64,000 nucleotides of DNA from contig JACJYO010000009.1 of NCBI GenBank assembly GCA_020636075.1, forward strand, positions 183,514 to 247,513. The letters run 5' to 3'. Shown one piece after another: positions 1 through 11,000 of this stretch. This DNA is from Lewinellaceae bacterium (lineage in GTDB: Bacteria; Bacteroidota; Bacteroidia; Chitinophagales; Saprospiraceae). How positions within the stretch are numbered: position 1 is the first letter of the stretch; every line of letters begins with the position of its first letter. Under the pieces are notes generated by a model. It saw only the letters and a list, made by a program, of their open reading frames with translations, was not told the DNA's origin and did not search any database. The position numbers and the translations under genes are program-made.

Positions 1-327
1 GGAGTGGAGCACAACTGGATGCGTTGGGGGTACCCCGGCTATTGGATACGGGGATTTTTGCTGAACACCATCAACCCGTTTACTGTTTTCTTCTGGCTCG
101 GGATTGCCAGTGCGGTGATCGTTCCCAATCAATGGACACCTAATGAAACCCTTGGCTTCTTTACGGGCATGTTGATTACCCTGATCGCTACAGATACCTT
201 GAAAGCCTATGCCGCCAAACGTGTCCGGCATTTTCTAACCCCAAAGCATACGCGTTGGGTACAACGCGGTATCGGACTTACCCTCTTGGTTTTTGGATTG
301 GTACTCGTAATCCGGGTGTTGATTTGA
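1..327 (+). CDS. LysE/RhtB-type exporter, C-terminal fragment (cut by window edge)
   Basis: The reading frame is open from the first base, so the gene begins outside the window and only about 108 C-terminal residues are seen. Hydrophobic segments include FLLNTINPFTVFFWLGIAS, a second helix around GFFTGMLITLIATDT, and a last one around IGLTLLVFGLVLVIRVLI. The NTINPFTVFFWLG stretch resembles the N-P motif seen in LysE/RhtB amino-acid and metabolite exporters of the inner membrane. Substrate cannot be told. The family call rests on a fragment. The 131 bases between its stop and the next gene hold no other gene. Confidence 0.7.
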   Translation, partial: GVEHNWMRWGYPGYWIRGFLLNTINPFTVFFWLGIASAVIVPNQWTPNETLGFFTGMLITLIATDTLKAYAAKRVRHFLTPKHTRWVQRGIGLTLLVFGLVLVIRVLI

Positions 328-458
328 AAACAGTGTAGCTTTCTACGTCAGTATTAGCAAACGTTAATAAAAAGGGCGTTTTCACGGCCAAAAGCCGGAT
401 TTTTGTTGTTCGCCTGTACATTCAGCAATTCATGTATTTTTCAAAAAAACAGTTTCTC

Positions 459-3400
459 ATGCGCCAAGTCTACCTTCTGCTTTGCTTAACCGGGTTCTTA
501 ACCGGGCTTTCCGCCCAAAACAGCACGCCGTTCTGGGAACCGGTTTCCGTTGCCCAGATTGCCTTGCCGGAAGGCGCTACCCCCAGTTTCAATCCCGTAA
601 AATTTCAGGCATACGACCTGCGCTACGATGCCCTGGCCCAGCGGTTGGCTCAGGCGCCAATGGAGTTTACGGAAGCGGCAGACCGCACCCCCCTGCGGGT
701 TGAATTGCCTTCGGCAGACGGCACGATCCGGGAGTTCAAAGTCTGGGAATCGCCGATCATGGCGCCGGAACTGGCGGCCCGCTACCCCGGTATCCGGAAC
801 TTTGCCGGCATTGCAACCGATGGCTCCGGCGCTACGGTCCGCATGGGTACTACCTACCAGGGTTTTCACGCTTTTCAGTTTGAAAAGGACGGTAGTGTGC
901 AGTCGATACGCCCCTACGCAATGGGGCAAACGCGCTACTACCTGGCGTATAAATTGTCGGATTTGCCGAAAGAAAGCAACCAGGTTGGGGGCATTCTATG
1001 CGGCGTAGAGGCGGATGACCAACACGCCATACCCCTTGAACAACAGTTGAAGCCCGGGAAGGTTACCGACCGGGGCAGTGCACTGGTCACGCTGAAAACC
1101 TACACGATTGCCATTTCGGCCCGTGGCGAATATTCCCAGTTTTTTGGCGGCACCAAGCCGCTGGTTTTGTCGGCCATCAATACGGCGCTCAATTATATTG
1201 TTGCGATTCAGGAGCGCGATTTCAGCCTGCGCCTGATCCTGCACCCTATGAACGATCAGATTATCTTTCTGGACCCCAACACAGATCCGTTTTCCGGGAA
1301 TACGGTTGGGGAGTGGATGAGTCAGAACCCCGCAGCAATCGATTCTATTTTGCCCAACAGCAGCTACGATGTCGGGCACGTTTTTTCCCGGTACATCGTC
1401 GGCGACCAGGTTGGAGTGGTGAGCGGTCGCGCCTGTAACAGCGGTAACAAAGCGCGGGGTGCCTCTTCGGCCCAGAACCCGCAAACGGAATATTTTTACC
1501 TGGTTGCCGCGCATGAATTCGGCCATCAGCTTGACGCCAGCCATACCTGGGCGAACTGCCCGAACGTTGATATGCAAATTGCCCCTGCCACGGCTTTCGA
1601 GCCCGGCAGCGGCAGCACGATTATGTCGTACGCAGGTTCGTGCATCGACAACAATGTGCAAAACGACAACGATACGTACTACCACATCGGCAGTATTATT
1701 CAGGCGCAGACCTTCATGTGGCAGGGCAGCGGCGCCACTTGCGGTGGCTCCATTCAAACCAACAACAATGCGCCGGAAGTAGAAATTGTCAGCCCAAATA
1801 ATGTGGTTATTCCGGCTAATACCCCCTTTCGCCTCACTGCAGCCGGTACGGATGCCGATGGCGACAACCTGAATTACTGCTGGGAGCAGTATGATACCGA
1901 CCCCGGCAAGTATACCCTTGGCATGCCGCAAGGCAATGCGCCGGCGTTCCGCTCCTACATCTTCAGTCCATCACCGACGCGGTACTTCCCCAACCTGGCC
2001 GACCTGGCTGCCAACAAAGCCACTACTGTGGAAGTATTGCCCACCTACAACCGCAACCTGAAATTCCGGGTGACCGTGCGCGACAGAACGACAGGCGCCG
2101 GGGGCCAGGCCTGGAAGGAAATTTCAATTGCTCCCCGCGTCACTGCCGGCCCTTTCAGGGTAACTTATCCCAACAATGCCGGCGTCAGCTGGTGGCCGGG
2201 CGAGTATCAAACGGTTACCTGGGATGTGGCCAATACTAATATCAGCCCGGTGAACAGCCAACGCGTAAACATTAAACTGAGCATAAACGGCGGCCAAAGT
2301 TTCCCGATCACGCTGGCTTCCAATGTCCTCAACCAGGGGCGTTATTGCGTCAAAGTGCCAAACAATCCCACAACAATGGGCCGCATTATGGTGGAAGCCG
2401 CCGACAACGTGTTTTTTGATATTTCCAACAACAACATCAGTATTCAATCGGCCGCTCAGCCTGATATCAGTTTCTGCGCTTCCTCGGTGTACGATACCAT
2501 TTGCCTCCCGCTCCAGTACAGTACGGTGATCAGCACGGCCTCAACGGCCGGCTTCAGCGACCCGATTACGCTGGCTGTTGAAGGTTTGCCAAATGGTGTG
2601 ACGGCTTCGCTAAACCCCAACCCGGTGGTACCCGGAAATGATGTGGTGCTGACGCTCGATATTCCGGCAAATCAGCCGGAGTTGATTTTGAATTACAAAG
2701 TGAAAGGCACTGCGGGTGCATTAACGGACTCTACGACCAACACGCTTTGGATTATCCAAAATGACTTTTCTCCCCTGACGGCTCTCAAGCCGGCTGACGG
2801 CGCCGGTGGCCAGGTTCGCCTGCCAACCTTGCAGTGGACAACAGTGGGCGCCGCTACCTACCAGGTTGAACTGGCTTCCAGCCCTTCATTTGCAGCGCCG
2901 ACGATTGTTGCTTCGGCGTCCAATATTGCGGTGGACAGTTTTGCTGTAACCACGCAGTTGAACGAAGGCGCTATTTATTACTGGCGTTTCCGCCCAACCA
3001 ATGCCTGCGGCGTTGGCGACTGGGTAGGGCCATTTGCCTTTGCTACGGGGCTTAATGTTTGTGCAACTTATGTATCGACGGATGTTCCCAAACCCATTAC
3101 TCCAAATGCTGTAACAACGGTTGAATCCAAGATAAACCTTCCGGCCGGCGGCGTGGTGAGCGGGGTGAAAATTACCCGTATTCAGGGCAACCACGCCTTT
3201 TTCAGGGATCTTGAAATGCGGCTAATCAGTCCGGCAGGAACCGATGTTTTGTTGTTTACCACGAAATGCGGCGGCGTGAGTGCCAACTTCAACTTTGGCT
3301 TCGACGATGCCAGTCCGACTGCCTTTGCCTGCCCACCCAACAATACCGGCGTTTTGTTTAAACCGGAAAACAGCCTTGGCGCCATGAACGGGCAAAATAC

Positions 3401-4103
3401 CGGTGGCGACTGGATTTTGCGGGTAAAAGACAACGCCATCAGCTCCGGCGGCAACCTCAGCGGATTTGATTTTGAAGTGTGCTCCAGTACAAGCCTGAAC
3501 CCGCCATTCCTGGTCAACAACAACCCGTTGCAGGTACCGCCCGGCGGAAACGCTCCGGTATCGAACAACCTGCTGAAAACGGACGATGCCAACAACGGCC
3601 CGGATGAGCTCGTCTACACGCTCCTGACCATACCTGCCTTTGGTGAATTGCACCTGAATGCAAGTGGGGTGGCTATGCAACCGGGTGACCAGTTTACCCA
3701 AACCAATCTGGATAACAATGCCTTGCGCTTTTTCGACTATGGCAACAATGTCGGTACCGATGCATTTTGCTTCGTTGTGACCGATGGCGAGGGCGGTTTG
3801 GTGAAGGACTGTTTTACCATCCAGCCTTTCCCGGTCAGTACTTCGGAAAGCCTGCGTGCGCTCAACTTCCTGCTGGCGCCCAACCCTGCAACGGAAACGG
3901 TGCGGCTCACGTTTGGCGAAGCCTTGCGCTCCGACACCCGCATCCGGTTGTTTGACGCGGCCGGGCGTTTGGTGCGTACCGAGCGGGTTGCTTCCGGTCA
4001 ACAGGCTGCGATTTTGCAACTGAATAAATTACCCGAAGGCCTGTACACCGTTTCGGTAGACAATGCCGAAGGCAGTGGCGTCCGCAAATTGGTGGTACGG
4101 TAA
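459..4103 (+). CDS. T9SS-secreted reprolysin-like zinc metalloprotease, paralog 1
   Basis: Secreted protease of about 1214 residues. From ATG 459 the protein starts MRQVYLLLCLTGFLTGLSAQ, a clean signal peptide; ATG 432 is an alternative in-frame start, but the two paralogs downstream start at the equivalent of 459. The metzincin zinc site HEFGHQLDASH covers residues 352-362 (His352, Glu353, His356, His362) and the Met-turn IMSYAG has Met389. After the catalytic domain come Ig/fibronectin-like modules, a proprotein-convertase P-like domain (CATYVSTDVPKPI...), a cadherin/CSPG-like repeat (VNNNPLQVPPGG...) and a C-terminal T9SS type A sorting domain (LAPNPATETVRL...GVRKLVVR). It should be exported by Sec, cross the outer membrane by T9SS and act at the cell surface or outside. 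It heads a tandem triplet of homologs. Substrate is unknown. Confidence 0.9.
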   Translation: MRQVYLLLCLTGFLTGLSAQNSTPFWEPVSVAQIALPEGATPSFNPVKFQAYDLRYDALAQRLAQAPMEFTEAADRTPLRVELPSADGTIREFKVWESPIMAPELAARYPGIRNFAGIATDGSGATVRMGTTYQGFHAFQFEKDGSVQSIRPYAMGQTRYYLAYKLSDLPKESNQVGGILCGVEADDQHAIPLEQQLKPGKVTDRGSALVTLKTYTIAISARGEYSQFFGGTKPLVLSAINTALNYIVAIQERDFSLRLILHPMNDQIIFLDPNTDPFSGNTVGEWMSQNPAAIDSILPNSSYDVGHVFSRYIVGDQVGVVSGRACNSGNKARGASSAQNPQTEYFYLVAAHEFGHQLDASHTWANCPNVDMQIAPATAFEPGSGSTIMSYAGSCIDNNVQNDNDTYYHIGSIIQAQTFMWQGSGATCGGSIQTNNNAPEVEIVSPNNVVIPANTPFRLTAAGTDADGDNLNYCWEQYDTDPGKYTLGMPQGNAPAFRSYIFSPSPTRYFPNLADLAANKATTVEVLPTYNRNLKFRVTVRDRTTGAGGQAWKEISIAPRVTAGPFRVTYPNNAGVSWWPGEYQTVTWDVANTNISPVNSQRVNIKLSINGGQSFPITLASNVLNQGRYCVKVPNNPTTMGRIMVEAADNVFFDISNNNISIQSAAQPDISFCASSVYDTICLPLQYSTVISTASTAGFSDPITLAVEGLPNGVTASLNPNPVVPGNDVVLTLDIPANQPELILNYKVKGTAGALTDSTTNTLWIIQNDFSPLTALKPADGAGGQVRLPTLQWTTVGAATYQVELASSPSFAAPTIVASASNIAVDSFAVTTQLNEGAIYYWRFRPTNACGVGDWVGPFAFATGLNVCATYVSTDVPKPITPNAVTTVESKINLPAGGVVSGVKITRIQGNHAFFRDLEMRLISPAGTDVLLFTTKCGGVSANFNFGFDDASPTAFACPPNNTGVLFKPENSLGAMNGQNTGGDWILRVKDNAISSGGNLSGFDFEVCSSTSLNPPFLVNNNPLQVPPGGNAPVSNNLLKTDDANNGPDELVYTLLTIPAFGELHLNASGVAMQPGDQFTQTNLDNNALRFFDYGNNVGTDAFCFVVTDGEGGLVKDCFTIQPFPVSTSESLRALNFLLAPNPATETVRLTFGEALRSDTRIRLFDAAGRLVRTERVASGQQAAILQLNKLPEGLYTVSVDNAEGSGVRKLVVR

Positions 4104-4121
4104 CGCGAACCGCTGGTTCGC
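4101..4121 (+). repeat. Stop-codon hairpin repeat, copy 1
   Basis: TAA stop of the first protease followed at once by C and a perfect 7 bp stem, GCGAACC-gct-GGTTCGC. The same TAACGCGAACC...GGTTCGC unit begins at the stop codons of the next two genes (7831, 11670), and a diverged copy begins at 51555. Confidence 0.8.
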
Positions 4122-4218
4122 CGTTTTTCTCCCAAAGGCCAGGCCTTCGGGAGGAAAACCCACAAAAAACCTTCCGAAGCCGCAACGGCTTCACCAATCA
4201 TTTTAAACAAATAAACAC

Positions 4219-7200
4219 ATGCGTTTTCTAACTTTTTTAATTTTTGGGGCTGGCTGTATTTCCAGTCTGAACGCCCAATCCGGGCTGAACTTCTGGAAGC
4301 CGGTTGAAAAAGAGCGGATTAATTTGGCTGAAAATGCCGAACAAAAAAACCAGCCGAACCAATACAAAACCTTTTGGCTGGATTATTCCAGCCTGAAAAC
4401 CGCGTTGCAGGCAGCGCCTATGGAATTTACCAGTGCGGGAGAACCCTTGCTGATCGAATTGCCCCAGGCAGATGGCTCCCTGCGCAGTTTCCGCATATGG
4501 GAATCGCCTGTGATGGCCTCTGAGTTGGCTACCCGATACCCTGATATCCGCACCTATGCGGGCACTGCTGCCGATGACTCCGGCGCGCGCGTACGCCTGG
4601 GGGTAGGGCCTGCCGGTTTTTACGGGTACTTTTTTTGCCGCAACGGTCGTATCCAAACGGTGCGTAGCTACGCTGAAGGCACACAGGAATATTATATGGC
4701 CTACCGGATGGAAGACTTGCCGAAATTGACCGAAACGCTGGCCCGTTGTGGCGTGGAAGATGCTTTTTCAAGTAATCCCGTTAAGGATAAACCGGTATTG
4801 GATCGCAGTGATGCGCCGGTGGGCCTGCGCAAATACCGCGCGGCAATTAGTACCCAGGCAGAATATTCGCTGTTTCATGGAGGTACAAAAACCTTGGTGC
4901 TCGGCGCTGTTACTACGGCCATGAATTTCATCAACGGCATTACGGAGGAAGACCTCGCCATCCGCATGGAATTGGTCCCGAATAACGATACGTTGTTTTT
5001 CTTTGATCCGGACACGGACCCGTACTCCGGCGCTTTGGCATCTTCCTGGTTTGGTCAAAATCCGGCAGCAGTCAATTCGCTTATCGGCGTAAACAGTTAC
5101 GATATCGGTCACGTTCTTTGCCGGGTAGCCAACCCGCAAGGCGTATACACAGCCGGCATTGCAGCGCGCGGCGGTGTGTGCACCGCGATCAACAAAGCCC
5201 GTGCAGCCAGTTCGCTGCCCAGCCCGATTGGCGAACGGTATTATTTAATTGTTGCGCATGAAATGGGGCATCAGTTCAATGCAACCCACACGTTCAATTC
5301 TTGCCCACCCGCAAAGGATAACCGGGAACCTTCTACGGCCTTAGAACCGGGCGGCGGGTCTACGATCATGAGTTATGGCTCACTCTGCGTTCCGGATGTG
5401 ATCAGTGATGAAGATCCCTATTACCATGTGGCCAGCATCGAACAAACGCGGCTTTTTATCACACAGGGTGATGGGACCACTTGCGGTGTAGCGTTGCCTG
5501 CCGACAATAACGCTCCAGAGGTCAGCATTCCTTTGACGAACGGCATTTACATTCCCGTCAGCACGCCGTTTGCCCTTACCGGTGTTGCTAGCGATCCCGA
5601 TGGCGATGCGCTTTCGTACTGTTGGGAGCAATTTGACACCGGACCGGAAACGCCACTGGGGCAGCCCATCGGCACCGCGCCGCTGTTCCGGTCTTACCTT
5701 CCTGCCAGCACGCCGACGCGCACCTTTCCGCGAATCCAAACCATCATCAACAATGCCTCCAGCCCTACCGAATATTTGCCGGATTACAGCCGTGTCCTAA
5801 ATTTTTGGTTTACCGCGCGCGATGGCAAAGGCGGTGTATCCTGGGATAAAATTTTATTGCGTTCCACAACCGATGCGGGCCCGTTTCGGGTTTTGGAGCC
5901 CAATAGCACCCTCGTAAGCTGGGCGCCGGGCGAATACCAGGAAGTTATCTGGGATGTGGCCAATACCGATAAGGCGCCGGTGAACTGCAAGAAGGTCAAC
6001 GTCATGCTGAGCACCAACGGCGGGTTAACATATCCAATTACCCTGGCAACCAATGTGGCGAATACCGGCCGCTATTGCATCCAGGTACCCAATGCACCGA
6101 CCAACAGCGCGCGCATCCGGGTAGAAGCGGCGGACAATGTCTTCTTCGATATTTCTAATTCCAATTTCAAGATACAAACGCCCACACAACCGGGCTTCAC
6201 GTTTTGTCCTGCCGGCCTGCACGATACGGTTTGCCTGCCTTCGACGTATAACACCGTGATCAGTACCAGTACCCAAGCGGGCTTCAGCGACCCGATTACC
6301 TTCAGTGCCACCGGCCTGCCTCCCGGCGTGAGCGCCAGTTTCAGTCCCAACCCGGTTACCCCCGGTGCTGAAACGGTAATGACACTGGATTTTCCAGCAA
6401 ACCAAACCACGTCAACTTTTGATATTACCCTTAAAGCCGAAGCCGGAGCCTTCAGCAAGGAACTTTTGAACACGATCAGTGTTTTCTTTGCTGATTTCAC
6501 AGCAGTGGCCCTGCAATCGCCGGCTGATGGTTCGGTCGGACAGGACCGTGGCCCGCAATTCAAATGGAACGGTGTGCCCAATGCGAATTTCTATGATATT
6601 CAGGTGGCTACCAACCCCTCATTTGCCCTGGCAACCCTGGTCAATACACGCGATAATGTTGTTGCAGACAGTATTAAATTTCAGGATTTACTGGAAAAAG
6701 GCACGGTGTATTATTGGCGTATCCGACCCAAAAACGAATGTGGCGACGGCGCCTGGGTGGGGCCTTTTGCTTTTGCTACCCTGGTCGATGTTTGTACGAC
6801 ATTTGAGTCTGTTGATGTTCCAAAAAACATTACCGGAAGTCAGGTGATCACGGTTGAATCAAAAATCAATATTCCGTTCGGAGGCATTGTGAGCGACGTA
6901 AATGTTTCGCAAATTCAGGGTTACCACGAATATTTCAAAGACCTGGAAATGCACCTTATCAGCCCGTCGGGTAAGGATGTACTGCTTTTCAAAGACAAAT
7001 GCCCGAACTACAACGGGACTTTCAATTTTGGCTTTGACGACAGCAAACTCGGCATATTCGGTTGCCCACCACCCAAAGATGGCTCCCTCTACAAACCGGT
7101 TGAGAATCTCAGTTTATTCAACAATGAAAATTCAACCGGCAACTGGACGCTGCGGATCAAAGATAACCTCATCAGCGGCGGCGGCGCCGTTCAGGTGTTT

Positions 7201-7833
7201 AATCTGGAAATCTGCTCCAGCACCTCGTCTACACCACCGGTTTTGGTGAACAACAACCCGCTTCAGGTGGCGCCGGGCGCAAATGCCGGGATAACAGTCA
7301 GCTTGCTGAAAACAGAAGACGCCAACAACAGCGATGCTGAACTGCTATACACCCTGATGACCCTACCAGCAAACGGTCAGCTGCAGCTCAACGGCAGCGG
7401 CGTGGCTATGCAAGTGGGCGATCAGTTCACCCAACTCGACTTGAACAACAACGGCTTGCGTTATTTTGATTATGGCAGCAGCGCATCGGATCAGTTTTGC
7501 TTTACCGTTACCGATGGAGAAGGCGGCCTGATCAAGGATTGTTTTACCATCCAACCGTTCCCGGTCAGCACGACGGAAACAACGCGTGCCCTTAACTTTC
7601 TGCTGGCACCCAACCCGGCTACCGAAACCGTGCGGATAACCTTTGGCGAAACGCTGCGTTCCGACACGCGTATCCGGATGTTCGACGCAGCCGGCCGCAT
7701 GGTGTACAGCACGGTGCTGGCAGGAGGCCAGGTGTTGACCCAACTTGATGTCGCTCGCTTGCCGGAAGGATTGTACACGGTCGCCGTAGATAATCAGGAA
7801 GGCTCCGGTGTGCGTAAACTTGTTGTGCAGTAA
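4219..7833 (+). CDS. T9SS-secreted reprolysin-like zinc metalloprotease, paralog 2
   Basis: A 1204-residue paralog of the preceding gene with the same domain order. Signal peptide MRFLTFLIFGAGCISSLNAQ; pro-region; catalytic domain with HEMGHQFNATH (His347, Glu348, His351, His357) and Met-turn Met384 (IMSYGS); Ig/fibronectin-like modules; P-like domain (CTTFESVDVPKNITG...); cadherin/CSPG-like repeat (VNNNPLQVAPGA...); T9SS type A domain (LAPNPATETVRI...VRKLVVQ). All zinc ligands are present, so an active protease is expected. The gap to paralog 1 is 115 bp and holds the stop-codon hairpin and a GC-rich inverted segment. The three genes probably arose by tandem duplication. Confidence 0.9.
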   Translation: MRFLTFLIFGAGCISSLNAQSGLNFWKPVEKERINLAENAEQKNQPNQYKTFWLDYSSLKTALQAAPMEFTSAGEPLLIELPQADGSLRSFRIWESPVMASELATRYPDIRTYAGTAADDSGARVRLGVGPAGFYGYFFCRNGRIQTVRSYAEGTQEYYMAYRMEDLPKLTETLARCGVEDAFSSNPVKDKPVLDRSDAPVGLRKYRAAISTQAEYSLFHGGTKTLVLGAVTTAMNFINGITEEDLAIRMELVPNNDTLFFFDPDTDPYSGALASSWFGQNPAAVNSLIGVNSYDIGHVLCRVANPQGVYTAGIAARGGVCTAINKARAASSLPSPIGERYYLIVAHEMGHQFNATHTFNSCPPAKDNREPSTALEPGGGSTIMSYGSLCVPDVISDEDPYYHVASIEQTRLFITQGDGTTCGVALPADNNAPEVSIPLTNGIYIPVSTPFALTGVASDPDGDALSYCWEQFDTGPETPLGQPIGTAPLFRSYLPASTPTRTFPRIQTIINNASSPTEYLPDYSRVLNFWFTARDGKGGVSWDKILLRSTTDAGPFRVLEPNSTLVSWAPGEYQEVIWDVANTDKAPVNCKKVNVMLSTNGGLTYPITLATNVANTGRYCIQVPNAPTNSARIRVEAADNVFFDISNSNFKIQTPTQPGFTFCPAGLHDTVCLPSTYNTVISTSTQAGFSDPITFSATGLPPGVSASFSPNPVTPGAETVMTLDFPANQTTSTFDITLKAEAGAFSKELLNTISVFFADFTAVALQSPADGSVGQDRGPQFKWNGVPNANFYDIQVATNPSFALATLVNTRDNVVADSIKFQDLLEKGTVYYWRIRPKNECGDGAWVGPFAFATLVDVCTTFESVDVPKNITGSQVITVESKINIPFGGIVSDVNVSQIQGYHEYFKDLEMHLISPSGKDVLLFKDKCPNYNGTFNFGFDDSKLGIFGCPPPKDGSLYKPVENLSLFNNENSTGNWTLRIKDNLISGGGAVQVFNLEICSSTSSTPPVLVNNNPLQVAPGANAGITVSLLKTEDANNSDAELLYTLMTLPANGQLQLNGSGVAMQVGDQFTQLDLNNNGLRYFDYGSSASDQFCFTVTDGEGGLIKDCFTIQPFPVSTTETTRALNFLLAPNPATETVRITFGETLRSDTRIRMFDAAGRMVYSTVLAGGQVLTQLDVARLPEGLYTVAVDNQEGSGVRKLVVQ

Positions 7834-7852
7834 CGCGAACCTCTGGTTCGCG
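7831..7852 (+). repeat. Stop-codon hairpin repeat, copy 2
   Basis: TAA stop of paralog 2 runs into CGCGAACC-tct-GGTTCGCG, an 8 bp stem with a 3-base loop. Same unit as at 4101 and 11670. Confidence 0.8.
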
Positions 7853-7859
7853 ACAATAC

Positions 7860-7901
7860 CAGCGCAGCGCGAGAAAACGATTCGCGCTGCGCTGTTTTTT
7901 T
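7860..7901 (+). terminator. Intrinsic terminator after protease paralog 2
   Basis: A perfect 13 bp stem (CAGCGCAGCGCGA at 7860-7872 pairing with 7882-7894), a 9-base loop and a run of seven T. It should end transcription from the first two proteases, so paralog 3 probably has its own promoter. Confidence 0.85.
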
Positions 7902-7903
7902 GG

Positions 7904-7926
7904 CGCGAACTAACAGTTCGCGTTAC
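7904..7926 (-). repeat. Inverted copy of the stop-codon hairpin unit
   Basis: CGCGAAC-taaca-GTTCGCG followed by TTA. Read on the minus strand it starts TAACGCGAAC, the same unit as at 4101, 7831 and 11670, but with no gene ending here on the minus strand. Confidence 0.6.
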
Positions 7927-8036
7927 AAAACAAGCTTTTGCCGCCCATTTGCCAAGCTTCAATCCGAATGGTAAACTTTCCCCTTTCGGGTTTGTCTACT
8001 TTCGCGCTACTTCATTTTTATAAAATAATTCTACCA

Positions 8037-11000
8037 ATGCGTTTTTGCTTACTGCTTTGCTGCATACTCCTTGGAAACCTGGCTTTTACCCAAAATGCAC
8101 CCAGCTATTTTAAACCGGTTTCCGAGGGTGAAATTCAGCTCCCTGAAACCGCCGTACGCAAATTGGTCCCCCAGAAATACCTCAGTTTTCAACTCGACTA
8201 CCCCGGTATAAAAGCTGCCCTGCAAACGGCGCCACAGGAATTTACCGAAGCGGCCCGCCAGCACAGCTGTACGATTGCGCTGCCGACAGCCGACGGTACC
8301 ATGGAAGATTTTGCTGTTTGGGAAATTGCTATGCTGGAACCGGCACTGGCAGCTGAGCTGCCTTTTATCCGCACGTTTGCCGGAGAGTCGCTGCGCGACA
8401 AACGCAAAAAAGTACGCCTGAGCTACACCCTGAAAGGCTTTCAGGCCATGATCATGAACCCCAACCTGGGGGTTGAATACCTCGACCGCTACGCGGAAGG
8501 TCAGACGAAATACTACATCGTGTACGACCGGAAAGACAGCCCGCTGGAAGAACGCCCGCAAGTGCCAACGGCCTGGATAACACCGGACACCAAAGCAACG
8601 GACCCTACGGCGATCAAACAAGATCAACTGGTGCAGGCGCGCGGCGATCAGGCTGATCCGGTGAAACTGCGTATTTACAAATACGTCGTTTCCAATACCG
8701 GCGAATACGGCCTGGACAACGGCCCGACGAAGAACGATGTTATGTCTGCCAAAACCGAACATACCAACCGGGTGAGCGGGATTCTGGAGCGGGATGTTTC
8801 CCTGCGCCTGCAGCTGATCCAGGCGACGTTGCTGGTGACCTATACCGACCCGGCGAGCGCGCCGTTTTCCGGCACGCTGGTTCCCGGTTGGGCCGGCCAG
8901 AACCAGGACATACTCGATGCCGCGGGCATACCCAGGGCAGCCTATGATGTCGGCCACGTATACGCCCGGTATATGGGCGGCGGTGCCGTGGGGATCGCAG
9001 GTGGCTTGTCTTGTCTTGGTTCGAAAGCCGGTGGTTGTACGGGCGGTGGTGGCGCTTATGGCGATGGGTTTATTAGTACCATTGGTCAGGAAGTGGGCCA
9101 CCAGTTTACAGGCGGCCACACCTGGAACCGCTGTGGCGGTGGCGCCGGCCGTGCAAATGGTTCCGCTTTCGAACCAGGCAGCGGCAGTACGATTATGTCG
9201 TATGCCGGCGCCTGTGGTTCTGATAATGTGCAGGGGTATTCGGACCTGTATTACCACGCCGGCTCGATCCAGGAAATGCAAACCTGGTTGTTTGTCAATG
9301 ATGGCAGTTCCTGCGGTACAATTGTCGAAACGGACAACCACACTCCGGTGGTTACCCTGGATTACCAGGACGGCTTTTTTATTCCCTGGGGCACACCCTT
9401 TGAACTTGATGGCAGTGCCACCGATTCCGATGGCGACCCGCTGATGTATAGTTGGGAAGAGATCGACATTGGCCCGGAAGTGCCGCTTACACAACCGACT
9501 GCCAACTCGCCGATTTTCCGCTCCTGGCCTGCCGATACGGTGACCAACCGCTATTTTCCGCGCCTGAGCCGGATATTGAGCAACACCTTCGATGTAACGG
9601 AACAAATGCCCGGACCCTGGACGCGCGACCTGACGTTCCGCCTTAGCGCCCGCGATAACCGCACCGGTGGTGTCGGCTGGGCCGATGTAGCTTTCAAAGC
9701 CTGGGGGCAAGCGGGTCCATTCAAAGTACAAGCACCCAATACCACAGGCATTACCTGGAATACCGGCGAATACACCGAAGTGCGCTGGGATGTGGCCAAG
9801 ACAAACGAAGCGCCGGTCAACTGTCGTTTTGTAAACATCCGCCTCAGTACCGATGGCGGGCTAACCTATCCTGTTACCCTGGCCGAACATGTGAGCAACG
9901 ACGGCAGCCACTTCGTACTGGCGCCGGCTATTTCGACTACGCAGGCCCGTATCCGCATCGACGCTGAAAACTCGGTCTTTTTTGACGTGTCGGACCGGAA
10001 TTTCACGATACAAGCACCGACACAGCCTTCCTTGACCCTTAGCCTCAACAACGACAGCGGCATACTTTGCCTGCCGGCAGAACATGCCGTGGAAATTCTG
10101 ACTGCCGGCGTGCTGGGCTTTAGCAACCCGGTAAGCCTTGAAATTGTCGGAGCCCTGCCACCAAATGTGACGGCTAATTTCAGCTCGACCACCCTTCAGC
10201 CCGGTGAAAGCGCTACGCTGAAACTCGATTTTTCGCAGGTGACCGTGGCACAGGAATTTACCATAACCGTACAAGCCGCTGCTGCTGGAGTAACTCCCAT
10301 CCTGCGCGATATTGTGCTCACTACACTCCGCAACGATTTTTCGGCACTGGCGCTGACTTTGCCGGCCAACGGGGCCACGGAATTGCAACTCAGCCAAACA
10401 CTGCATTGGACCAAGGCGGTCGATGCGCTGTACTACGATGTTCAGTTTGCCAGTGATCCCTCCTTTGCACCGGGTACCATCCTGGCGTCTACAAACAGTA
10501 CTACGCTCGACAACTTTACATTACCAATCCTTTTGGTGAAAGGCACGCCCTATTTTTGGCGGGTGCGCCCGGTCAATGCCTGTGGCGCTGCTGACTGGAC
10601 TGATCCCTTTTTCTTTTCCACTTATGCGGAAGCCTGTACCGTTTGGGAAGCCAATGACCTCCCCAAGAGCTTGACTTCGAATGGTACACCGACGATTGAA
10701 TCAAAAATAACAGTGAACGCCGGAGGCGCCATTAAAAGCGTGGAGGTGCATCAACTCAAGGGTTACCATGAATTTTTCAAAGACCTGGATGTGCACCTTA
10801 TCAGTCCGCAAGGCACCGACCTGACGCTGTGGACCAATAAATGCGGCAACTTCAACGGCTCATTTAACCTGCGCCTGACCGATGCGGCTCCCGGTGCATT
10901 TCCTTGCCCGCCGCCAAACACCGGCCTGGCATACCGACCGCAAAACGCACTGAATAGTGCCTTTTTCGGACAAAATTCAGCAGGCGTGTGGACGTTGCGC

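Noticed and set aside
498..1931. Long antisense ORFs opposite the protease genes (and similar ones at 8049-9731, 15031-16356, 28534-29247)
   Set aside because: They are shadows of GC-rich coding frames with no domain sense.
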